From: Candidatus Limimorpha equi
GTDB lineage: Bacteria; Bacteroidota; Bacteroidia; Bacteroidales; F082
NCBI GenBank assembly: GCA_018065885.1
Contig: JAGHSL010000223.1
Location: 1-15,841 of the forward strand
DNA: 15,841 bases
Direction of reading: 5' to 3'
Part shown: positions 6,843-12,988 of the stretch, one piece after another
Layout of the letters: each line of letters begins with the position of its first letter
How positions within the stretch are numbered: position 1 is the first letter of the stretch
The notes under the pieces: model-generated
What the model saw: the letters and a program-made list of their open reading frames with translations, nothing else
Told to the model about the DNA's origin: nothing
The model's database searches: none
Translations under genes and position numbers: made by a program

Positions 6843-6871
6843 CTTTCTCCTTATCCGATGTCAAGTAAACG

Positions 6872-6911
6872 ATAACACAGCATTGGTATACAATGTTGTG
6901 TTATTGTTTTT
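6872..6911 (+). terminator. strong hairpin between the small basic gene and rng
   Basis: TAACACAGCATTG (6873-6885) pairs with CAATGTTGTGTTA (6891-6903) with one G-U, loop GTATA, followed by TTGTTTTT. It looks like an intrinsic terminator, yet the rng start is only 34 bases downstream with no evident promoter between. It therefore either ends the HU/basic-protein transcript with partial readthrough or acts as a leader element on rng mRNA. Confidence 0.65.
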
Positions 6912-6944
6912 AAAAAGAAAAGTCAACTTAAAAAAGCAAACTCC

Positions 6945-8534
6945 ATGTCCGAAGAACAACAAGAAGAAAAAATTGAAGTGAAGGAAGTGGTGCGCGACAT
7001 TGTCATCAGTTCGCGTGCTTCGGAGGTTGACATCGCTCTGCTGGAGGACAACGTACTTGTCGAACTTCACAAAGAGAAGACTAACAACCAGTTTGCGGTT
7101 GGTGATGTGTATCTCGGCCGTGTCAAGAAAATACTTCCGGGCCTCAATGCGGCTTTTGTCGATGTGGGCTATTCGAAGGAAGCGTTTCTTCATTTCCTTG
7201 ACCTCGGTCCGCAGATCAGTTCCTTGCAAAAATTCAAGAACTTAGTGATGTCGGGTGCCGATGGCGTTTCGATGGAGAACTTCAAACTTGAACCAGAAGT
7301 CCCTAAGAACGAGCGCATTGGCGATTATCTTAATGTTGGCGACCTCCTCCCCGTTCAAATTGCCAAGGAACCCATCTCGACAAAAGGCCCAAGAATTTCC
7401 GCCGAAATTTCATTCGCTGGACGCTTTTTGGTGCTCACGCCACTCACAAACCGCATTTCGGTATCACACAAAATCCGCAGCAATGCCGAACGCACTCGCC
7501 TCAAGAAACTCATCCAAAGCATTCGTCCCGAAAACTACGGTGTCATTGTGCGCACCGTTGCCGAGGACAAGAAAGTGGCTGAACTGGATGCCGACCTCAA
7601 GTCCCTCGTGGCCAAATGGGAACAGTGCGTGGCTGAAATGAAGAAAATGACTACTTTCGGAAGAATGGTCAGTGAGATGAACCAGACTTCCGTCATGCTG
7701 CGCGATTTGCTGAACGAGTCGTTCAACAGTATCCATGTCGACGACCCGACGCTTTATGAAGAAATACAAGGCTACATCAAGTCCTTTGCGCCTGAAAAAG
7801 CCGACATTGTGAGTCTCTACAAGGGCAACGACCCTATCTTCGACTATTTCAATGTCAGTAAGCAAATCAAAGGCTTTTTCGGTCGCGTTGTCACCATCAG
7901 AAACGGTATCTACCTCATCATCGAACACACCGAGGCCATGCACGTCATCGACGTGAACAGCGGCCACCGCGTGAACAAGGACAACTCACAGGAGGAAAAC
8001 GCACTTCAGGTCAATCTGGAGGCCGCCGTCGAAATCGCCCGCCAGCTGCGTCTGCGCGACATGGGCGGCATCATTATCGTCGACTTCATCGACATGACGG
8101 AAGCCAAACACCGCAAGGAACTCTACATCAAACTGTGTGAAGCCATGGCACACGACCGCGCCAAGCACAACATCCTTCCGGCCACCAAGTTTGGACTGAT
8201 TCAGATTACGCGCCAGCGCGTGCGCCCGGAAACTGAAATCCAAGTGCAGGAAAAATGCCCCGTGTGCGACGGCGAAGGCAAAATCCGCCCCGCCATTTTG
8301 TTCATTGACGAAATCGAAAACAATCTCAAGTACTTGCTACTCGACCAGAACGAGAACCACATCACCCTGCAAGTGCATCCTTTCATTTATGCCTACCTGA
8401 CGAAAGGACTGTTTTCAATCCGTTACAAGTGGATGCGGAAATATGGCAAATCTTTCAAGGTGCAGTCCATGTCCGACTTCCACGCTTTGCAGTACAATTT
8501 CCAGAACGCCAACGGCGATGATATTACACTCTGA
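6945..8534 (+). CDS. rng: ribonuclease G/E family endoribonuclease (RNase G/CafA type)
   Basis: 529 residues, typical for RNase G and lacking the long C-terminal scaffold of RNase E. The N-terminus carries the S1-like RNA-binding part (about 36-170: VGDVYLGRVKKILPGLNAAFVDVGYSKEAFLH). The catalytic DNase I-like domain holds the metal-binding aspartates D336 (HVIDVNSGHR) and D380 (GIIIVDFIDM). The zinc-link cysteines are C438 and C441 (KCPVCDGEGK). It acts in rRNA maturation and mRNA decay. Start ATG 6945 is preceded by an A-rich stretch; there is no clear Shine-Dalgarno. The last 93 codons (K437 to the end) are nearly identical in DNA, and fully identical in protein, to a truncated second copy at 10859-11140. 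Confidence 0.95.
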   Translation: MSEEQQEEKIEVKEVVRDIVISSRASEVDIALLEDNVLVELHKEKTNNQFAVGDVYLGRVKKILPGLNAAFVDVGYSKEAFLHFLDLGPQISSLQKFKNLVMSGADGVSMENFKLEPEVPKNERIGDYLNVGDLLPVQIAKEPISTKGPRISAEISFAGRFLVLTPLTNRISVSHKIRSNAERTRLKKLIQSIRPENYGVIVRTVAEDKKVAELDADLKSLVAKWEQCVAEMKKMTTFGRMVSEMNQTSVMLRDLLNESFNSIHVDDPTLYEEIQGYIKSFAPEKADIVSLYKGNDPIFDYFNVSKQIKGFFGRVVTIRNGIYLIIEHTEAMHVIDVNSGHRVNKDNSQEENALQVNLEAAVEIARQLRLRDMGGIIIVDFIDMTEAKHRKELYIKLCEAMAHDRAKHNILPATKFGLIQITRQRVRPETEIQVQEKCPVCDGEGKIRPAILFIDEIENNLKYLLLDQNENHITLQVHPFIYAYLTKGLFSIRYKWMRKYGKSFKVQSMSDFHALQYNFQNANGDDITL

Positions 8535-8590
8535 GAAACGTACTGAAAGAAAACATCAAAAAAGCCTGTCCTTTTTGGGATAGGCTTTTT
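8253..8590 (+). repeat. direct repeat copy 1 (rng 3' end plus terminator)
   Basis: This segment is repeated at 10859-11196 with a constant offset of 2,606 bases, 8 substitutions and no indel. It begins exactly at codon K437 of rng, covers the 3' end, stop and terminator stem, and stops in the T-run. Outside these limits the two flanks share no similarity. Confidence 0.95.
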
Positions 8591-8592
8591 TT
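8558..8592 (+). terminator. intrinsic terminator of rng
   Basis: AAAAAAGCCTGTCC pairs with GGATAGGCTTTTTT (one G-U), loop TTTTTG, with a run of seven T at the 3' side. It starts 24 bases after the rng stop. The A-run on the left makes it potentially bidirectional. Confidence 0.88.
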
Positions 8593-8752
8593 ATCGACAG
8601 TTCGTGCCGGTATTGGAAACATAAAATGCGTAAACGAATTGCTAATTCATTATTATTCAATTGATTTGTAAAGAATTAACGATAATTTGCTTTTGGATGG
8701 AATAATTCCAGCATAAATAATCTTTTATAAATATTCGTTTGCAAAAAATATG

Positions 8753-8760
8753 TATTTTTG
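8753..8760 (+). promoter_or_regulatory. -7 promoter box of the inserted cassette
   Basis: TATTTTTG fits TAnnTTTG, followed by CACC, a common start context in this phylum. TTTG at 8738-8741 is only 11 bases upstream, too close for a usual -33 element, so the upstream half is unclear. It would start a leader of about 300 bases before the small gene at 9065. Confidence 0.5.
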
Positions 8761-8763
8761 CAC

Positions 8764-9001
8764 CTTGATTGTTCGGGGAGAAATCCGAACAGTTGAAGGC
8801 GATTTGTGCTTGTATCTCAGTTGACAAAATCTGGAAAATTTTGAGAATAGATATGAGACGCATTTAGGCCAGTCTATGTAATGTATTCATTTGTAATGAA
8901 TATGTACAACAGGCTAGGTGTATAGTGTCTATTTTATTCTCAAAGGTATTCCAGAGCCTGTTAACTGAAAATAGGTGCATTTTAGTTTCCTAGCCTTTTT
9001 T
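8764..9001 (+). promoter_or_regulatory. structured leader RNA with possible pseudoknot and attenuator
   Basis: The non-coding stretch after the promoter box has nested pairing. TGTTCGG (8770-8776) pairs with CCGAACA (8785-8791). CTGGAA (8831-8836) plus TTTTGAGAATA (8839-8849) pair with TATTCTCAAAG (8935-8945) plus TTCCAG (8949-8954). TATTCAT (8884-8890) pairs with ATGAATA (8896-8902). The loop segment AACAGGCT (8908-8915) can pair with AGCCTGTT (8955-8962) just outside the main stem, which would be a pseudoknot. The overlapping AGGCTAGG (8911-8918) can instead pair with CCTAGCCT (8989-8996), which is followed by a T-run. These two pairings exclude each other, as in an attenuator. It could also be a free-standing small RNA. 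I do not recognise a named RNA family. The rest of the gap, 8593-8750, is AT-rich with nothing clear. Confidence 0.45.
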
Positions 9002-9064
9002 GTGCATTGATAACAGCCGAATCAAGGAAGCTATAGGCAAAAAAACTTTAGTTCAAATTCTAAA

Positions 9065-9205
9065 ATGAAAAAAAGAGAAAAGATTGTTCTTAAAGGACAG
9101 GAGTACGCGACTCCAAAGACGGAGAGCGTTGAAATCAAGAGCCAAGGCGTGCTTTGCGGAAGCACTAATGTGTGTCTCAATGTGAAATCAGGGACGCTCA
9201 GCTGA
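9065..9205 (+). CDS. 46-residue peptide of the Bacteroidales Y..P..E..EI.....L..S type
   Basis: ATG 9065 opens a 46-codon frame ending TGA 9205. The product starts MKKREKIVLKGQEYATPKTE and continues SVEIKSQGVLCGSTN with two cysteines (C31, C37). This layout, a lysine-rich start, a Y-x-x-P element, an (V/I)EI strand and then L-C-x-S before a short polar tail, resembles many short uncharacterised proteins that I recall lying next to surface lipoprotein or fimbrillin-like genes in Bacteroidales. It has no signal peptide. The leader RNA ends about 60 bases upstream and the lipoprotein gene begins 86 bases downstream, so the two are probably co-transcribed. The function is unknown. An A-rich AAATTCTAAA precedes the start and there is no Shine-Dalgarno. 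Confidence 0.65.
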   Translation: MKKREKIVLKGQEYATPKTESVEIKSQGVLCGSTNVCLNVKSGTLS

Positions 9206-9291
9206 TGTTCACATAACCAGTCAATTAGCAGTAGAGATGTAAAATTTTGTGTCTCAACGATTAAAAAACTAAACACAAAAACGAATCAACA

Positions 9292-10710
9292 ATGAAAAAG
9301 TTATCATTGATGTTAGGAGCATTGGCACTGGTGCTCGGACTTTCACAGTGCAGGAAACAGGAAACGCCGGTACAGGCTGGCGAGAAGCAGTACATTGAGC
9401 TTACCGCAAGCAACGGCAACGACGGCTCGAAAGTTGATGTCGATTTCTTACCCTCGGTCATGAACCTCACATGGGAAGCAGGCGATGTGATTACGGTTTC
9501 GGGCGGTGCAGAAGGCACACTTACGTTGGACGGCGGCGCAGGAACAGCCCAAGGCCATTTTTTAGGTGAAATCGAAAAGAAGAATAACGATGACTTGGTG
9601 TTCTCTTATAGGAAAGCAATTCCGAGCAAGGGTGATGATGTGATTGATTTCTATGCTCAGGATGGCACGCAAACTTGGATTAAGGACAACCTCTATCTTG
9701 AAGCCAAGGTCGCTTATAACGAAAGCGGCAAGTACAGTGTCTTAATGGAAATGCCTTACGCCGTGCTGAAACTTGACCTGAGCGCACTTGTCGGCACACA
9801 AAATGACGTGACAGTCAAGGCCGGAGGGGTCATACTTGCCACAGTGACAGACCTTGCAGCTGTTAACGCAAGCGAAGTGTATGTGGCTGTTCCGACAGAC
9901 GGATCGAAGCAGACCTACACGTTCAGCGGCCATTTTTGGAATGTTAAGAAGATATGGACACTTGCAACCAACACCTACTATACGGCTGAAGGAGGCGAAG
10001 CGGTTGCAATTGTTCCCGAAATTAAGTTTACTGTCGATGATAATGGCACCACAGTCGAGTTTGCTCCGGGTCTTATGTATTGGGACGGCGATTCGTTCGA
10101 GTTCGAGACAAACCAATGGAGTTTTTCAAATACTTGGAATACAAACCATGTGAGTCACTTCTTTTATCAGCCATACAGCTGCATGTCCAATTCATATTCA
10201 AGTCCATATAGCGGCACTGAAGCTGTTACTTCAGACGTGTTCTTCACTAACAAGCAAAACATAGAAGATGCAGATAAGCCTAACCCTGAATTCACAGTAA
10301 ACGGTGAAACAGGTGTTTGGAGATCATTATCAAAAGCTGAGTGGAGCTACCTGCTAAGTGATAAACGTGGCACGGCAGTGACAGGGGTTGACAATATAAA
10401 AACACTTTCTGTAAGTGGTTCTACAACTACTGTAAGAGGGCTTGTGATTTTCCCTGACGACAGCAACATGCCACTTGATGACATTACAACAACGGAAGAC
10501 CTCGCCACATACAGCGCTGTCTTTCTCCCTGTCGCTGGCTACCGCAATGGATCGAAAGTTGGTAGTGTCGGTTCCTACGGATACACTTGGTCTAGTACTC
10601 CTAACAAGGATGTTAAGAATAAAGCGTACTGCTTGTATTTTGGTGCGGGTGGTGTGTTCCCAAACAACGATACTCGGAGTAGCGGGTTCACAGTTCGCTT
10701 AGTTCGTTAG
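9292..10710 (+). CDS. surface lipoprotein with C-terminal fib_succ_major / C-type-lectin-like domain
   Basis: 472 residues. The signal peptide ends at lipobox-like GLSQC, C20 (glutamine before the cysteine is unusual), followed by RKQETP, so the protein is expected to be lipidated. Residues about 30-245 are beta-rich and resemble fimbrillin-type N-terminal regions (LTWEAGDVITVSGG, VLKLDLSALVG, YVAVPTDG). Residues about 250-472 carry fib_succ_major-type blocks: FAPGLMYWDGDSFEF, WRSLSKAEWSYLL, AVFLPVAGYRNGS, YGYTWSSTPN, AYCLYFGAGGV and the final SSGFTVRLVR. These folds occur in Bacteroidetes surface lipoproteins, including targets of diversity-generating retroelements. No reverse transcriptase or template repeat lies in the window. 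It sits with the 46-residue gene inside the segment flanked by the rng direct repeats. Ligand and role are unknown. Confidence 0.8.
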   Translation: MKKLSLMLGALALVLGLSQCRKQETPVQAGEKQYIELTASNGNDGSKVDVDFLPSVMNLTWEAGDVITVSGGAEGTLTLDGGAGTAQGHFLGEIEKKNNDDLVFSYRKAIPSKGDDVIDFYAQDGTQTWIKDNLYLEAKVAYNESGKYSVLMEMPYAVLKLDLSALVGTQNDVTVKAGGVILATVTDLAAVNASEVYVAVPTDGSKQTYTFSGHFWNVKKIWTLATNTYYTAEGGEAVAIVPEIKFTVDDNGTTVEFAPGLMYWDGDSFEFETNQWSFSNTWNTNHVSHFFYQPYSCMSNSYSSPYSGTEAVTSDVFFTNKQNIEDADKPNPEFTVNGETGVWRSLSKAEWSYLLSDKRGTAVTGVDNIKTLSVSGSTTTVRGLVIFPDDSNMPLDDITTTEDLATYSAVFLPVAGYRNGSKVGSVGSYGYTWSSTPNKDVKNKAYCLYFGAGGVFPNNDTRSSGFTVRLVR

Positions 10711-10754
10711 TTTTAGCAGCATTTTCCCTTCTTTCATAGAAGGAGTAAAACAAA

Positions 10755-10797
10755 GGAAAGCTTCACTCCTTTTAGAGTGGGGCTTTCTATGTTTTTT
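10755..10797 (+). terminator. intrinsic terminator of the lipoprotein gene
   Basis: GAAAGCTTCACTC pairs with GAGTGGGGCTTTC (two G-U pairs), loop CTTTTA, followed by TATGTTTTTT. It lies about 45 bases after the stop. A smaller hairpin, CCTTCT-TTCAT-AGAAGG, precedes it near 10728-10744. Confidence 0.85.
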
Positions 10798-10858
10798 GTC
10801 GGCTACAGAACGCAAGTTATAATAAAAGAATCATTAAATCATTGCCGTCCAATTAATT

Positions 10859-11140
10859 AAATGCCCCGTGTGCGATGGCGAAGGCAAAATCCGCCCGGCC
10901 ATTTTGTTCATCGACGAAATCGAAAACAATCTCAAGTACTTGCTACTCGACCAGAACGAGAACCACATCACCCTGCAAGTGCATCCTTTCATTTATGCCT
11001 ACCTGACGAAAGGACTGTTTTCAATCCGTTACAAATGGATGCGGAAATATGGCAAATCTTTCAAGGTGCAGTCTATGTCCGACTTCCACGCTTTGCAGTA
11101 CAATTTCCAGAACGCCAACGGCGACGATATTACACTCTGA
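10859..11140 (+). pseudogene. truncated duplicate of rng (last 93 codons)
   Basis: This fragment encodes residues K437 to the end of RNase G with no amino-acid change relative to 6945-8534. It has six nucleotide differences, all at third codon positions. It begins abruptly after CCAATTAATTAA; the frame upstream is closed by TAA at 10835, so only a GTG at 10868 could start it. It lacks the S1 and catalytic parts and cannot be an active nuclease. It is best read as the displaced 3' end left by an insertion or duplication, not a gene. The purely synonymous changes indicate that the two versions diverged while both were parts of working rng genes. Confidence 0.9.
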
Positions 11141-11164
11141 GAAACATACTGAAAGAAAACATCA

Positions 11165-11196
11165 AAAAAGCCTGTCCTTTTGGGGATAGGCTTTTT
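11165..11196. terminator. second copy of the rng terminator, probably serving the convergent acp operon
   Basis: AAAAAGCCTGTCC pairs with GGATAGGCTTTTT, loop TTTTGG. On the minus strand the stem is followed by six T, about 40 bases after the acyl carrier protein stop, so it works as a terminator for that operon. On the plus strand it would close the rng fragment or any readthrough. Confidence 0.75.
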
Positions 11197-11235
11197 GATT
11201 TCTAAGTGGCTGCTCAAAGTCATTCTTCCATTTTA

Positions 11236-11475
11236 TCAACTTACCCTTCCGGCAATATATTCAACGACCTCTCCAACAGTCTTAAAAGGAGCTTGCGTCT
11301 CAAACTGGAAATTGAATTTCTGTTCAATTGCCAACGACATCAGCAACATGGAAAGCGAATCCAAATAAAGGTCTTCGAGCAAGTTGGAATCCATGCCAAT
11401 TGTGTTAATATCGACCTGTGGCCTAATGTTGGCGAAAATCACTTTCAAGCCAGCTAAAATTTCTTCTTGTGTCAT
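11236..11475 (-). CDS. acyl carrier protein, dedicated to the neighbouring acyl-activating enzyme
   Basis: 79 residues with the carrier-protein fold: helix 1 (MTQEEILAGLKVIFANI), the phosphopantetheine site LDSLSMLLM with S40 as the attachment serine, and helix 3 to the end (VGEVVEYIAG). The acyl chain is carried as a thioester on the S40 pantetheine arm. It is the last gene of a three-gene operon, 6 bases after the acyl-activating enzyme, and not beside fatty-acid synthesis genes, so it is probably a specialised carrier loaded by that enzyme, not the housekeeping AcpP. In Caulobacter a similar special carrier serves ceramide synthesis; the same use here is inferred. Confidence 0.9.
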   Translation of the reverse strand: MTQEEILAGLKVIFANIRPQVDINTIGMDSNLLEDLYLDSLSMLLMSLAIEQKFNFQFETQAPFKTVGEVVEYIAGRVS

Positions 11476-11481
11476 GCCAAA

Positions 11482-12972
11482 TCATTGATTACGTGAAACT
11501 TTCAGTGAACCTGTACGCTTAAAATCTTCAGTGCGGATTGTAAACTTCGCAACACGATGTGTTGATGGCAGTTCCGCATTCACCTTTTCGACCAAATCCT
11601 TAAAGAAAGCATGGATTTCTTCCTGACTCTTTCCTGCAAAAGCGGCTGGCTGAGGCAGGATTTCCATAGTAATGACAGGCAAACCATCGACTTCCTCTTG
11701 CCTCACAAGACAATCCTTGAGGGCATCGCACTTGTAGAAAGGTTCTTCGATGGTCTCCGGCGAAACATTTTCACCGTTAGCAAGGATAATCAGATTCTTG
11801 ATACGCCCCGTGATGTAAACGAAACCATCTTCATCGATACGACCTAAATCACCAGTTTTCACCCAACCGTCTTCAGTCAGGGTTTCCTTTGTCTTTTCGG
11901 GATCACCGTAATAGCCAAGGAATACATTGTCACCACGGAACCAGATTTCATCATTCACGATTTTGATTTCCTGTTCCGGATAAACCTTGCCAACCGAAGT
12001 CGGATGCGTTTTCACATCGGCATTACCCGTTGTCAGATTAGCACCTTCCGTCATGCCGTAACCAGCCAGCAAACTGATGCCAAATTTGTCAAATTCAGTC
12101 ATCAAACGCGGCGGCACATTGGCAGCCCCCGAAATAATCATTTTCAACTGACCACCAAGGAATTGAGGTCCGTACATCTTGGCAAGACCCATCAACACAT
12201 CACAAAGGCCAGGAACCAAAATCAGGATTGTAGGCTTAATCATCGGCAATTTGCTAATGGTGGCCTTCATGTCTTCGGCCGAGAACCAGAGTGAGCCTGA
12301 ATAGAATGCTGATAAAGTACTACGAATCAAGCCGAAAACATGGCTCAACGGCAACAGGCAGATATATCTTTGTCCAAAGAGTTGGCTTCCAGGAGCAAAA
12401 CAGCCGTTGAAACCACCTCTTGTCAAGGCACGATGCGGAAGGATTGCACCCTTTGGTGCACCAGTGGTTCCACCGGTGAAGAAAATGGCGGCGGCATCGT
12501 TGCGGTCGACTTCGGCCACAGGAGCTTCAACTTCAGCCATGGATGAAGAAGAAATGACAACACAAGGAGCACCTTGCGTTCTATCCATAAATTCATCTCT
12601 AACTGCAAGCACCTTGACACCGAATTTCATGCAGCAGCCTACCACAGCTTGTGCTGGCAATTGTGCCGGCAAATTGATGGCAACATAACCAGCCGATGTC
12701 ACGGCAAGAAACATTTCAACGGCATCGATAGAGGTGAGTTCCAAAATGGCGACCTTGTCACCTTTTTGCAAGCCCAATCCGTTCAGGAAAGCACGGCGGC
12801 GTGCAATCCTGCTGCACATTTCCTTATATGTGTATGTGACAACTGTATCTGAAACGGCAGGCCTGTCCGCCCATTTTTCACCGATCCATTTCACAAATTC
12901 CGGCATTGTCGGAATGTAAGTCAGCTGAGCCAATTCGTCAGCTGGAATCATATCATAAAAATAATGTCCCAT
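11482..12972 (-). CDS. AMP-binding acyl-CoA synthetase / acyl-ACP ligase
   Basis: 496 residues of the ANL adenylate-forming family. Visible core motifs: A3 FTGGTTGAPKG (165-175), the LPLSHVFG block (208-215), A5 YGMTE (305-309), A7 TGDLG (373-377), A8 GRIKNLIILANGENVSP (389-405) and the C-terminal catalytic lysine region SLKVSRNQ with K491. Such enzymes adenylate a carboxylic (fatty) acid with ATP and pass it to CoA or to a pantetheine carrier. The gene is 6 bases from an acyl carrier protein and 16 bases after a GNAT-like acyltransferase, which favours loading that carrier with a fatty acid for transfer to an amine. The substrate chain cannot be read from sequence. There is no signal peptide, so it should be cytoplasmic. 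Confidence 0.9.
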   Translation of the reverse strand: MGHYFYDMIPADELAQLTYIPTMPEFVKWIGEKWADRPAVSDTVVTYTYKEMCSRIARRRAFLNGLGLQKGDKVAILELTSIDAVEMFLAVTSAGYVAINLPAQLPAQAVVGCCMKFGVKVLAVRDEFMDRTQGAPCVVISSSSMAEVEAPVAEVDRNDAAAIFFTGGTTGAPKGAILPHRALTRGGFNGCFAPGSQLFGQRYICLLPLSHVFGLIRSTLSAFYSGSLWFSAEDMKATISKLPMIKPTILILVPGLCDVLMGLAKMYGPQFLGGQLKMIISGAANVPPRLMTEFDKFGISLLAGYGMTEGANLTTGNADVKTHPTSVGKVYPEQEIKIVNDEIWFRGDNVFLGYYGDPEKTKETLTEDGWVKTGDLGRIDEDGFVYITGRIKNLIILANGENVSPETIEEPFYKCDALKDCLVRQEEVDGLPVITMEILPQPAAFAGKSQEEIHAFFKDLVEKVNAELPSTHRVAKFTIRTEDFKRTGSLKVSRNQ

Positions 12973-12988
12973 TATATAAATATTTTAA

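Larger units (their letters stand above)
10859..11196 (+). repeat. direct repeat copy 2 (rng 3' end plus terminator)
   Basis: Partner of the repeat at 8253-8590. Differences fall at 10876, 10897, 10912, 11035, 11074, 11125, 11146 and 11182. After 11196 the sequence runs into the gap before the acyl carrier protein gene. Confidence 0.95.

Noticed and set aside
8764..9001. tmRNA, 6S RNA, RNase P RNA or SRP RNA
   Set aside because: None of their conserved sequence blocks could be recognised, so only an unnamed structured leader is claimed.
10868..11140. 90-codon open frame starting at GTG as a real gene
   Set aside because: It is the end of RNase G without its catalytic or S1 parts, and a stop closes the frame upstream; it is a duplicate fragment.
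8253..11196. The duplication as definitely an assembly error
   Set aside because: Cannot be decided without reads. Exact codon-boundary truncation and a complete cassette between the copies argue for a real event, so it is kept as a finding with the caveat stated.
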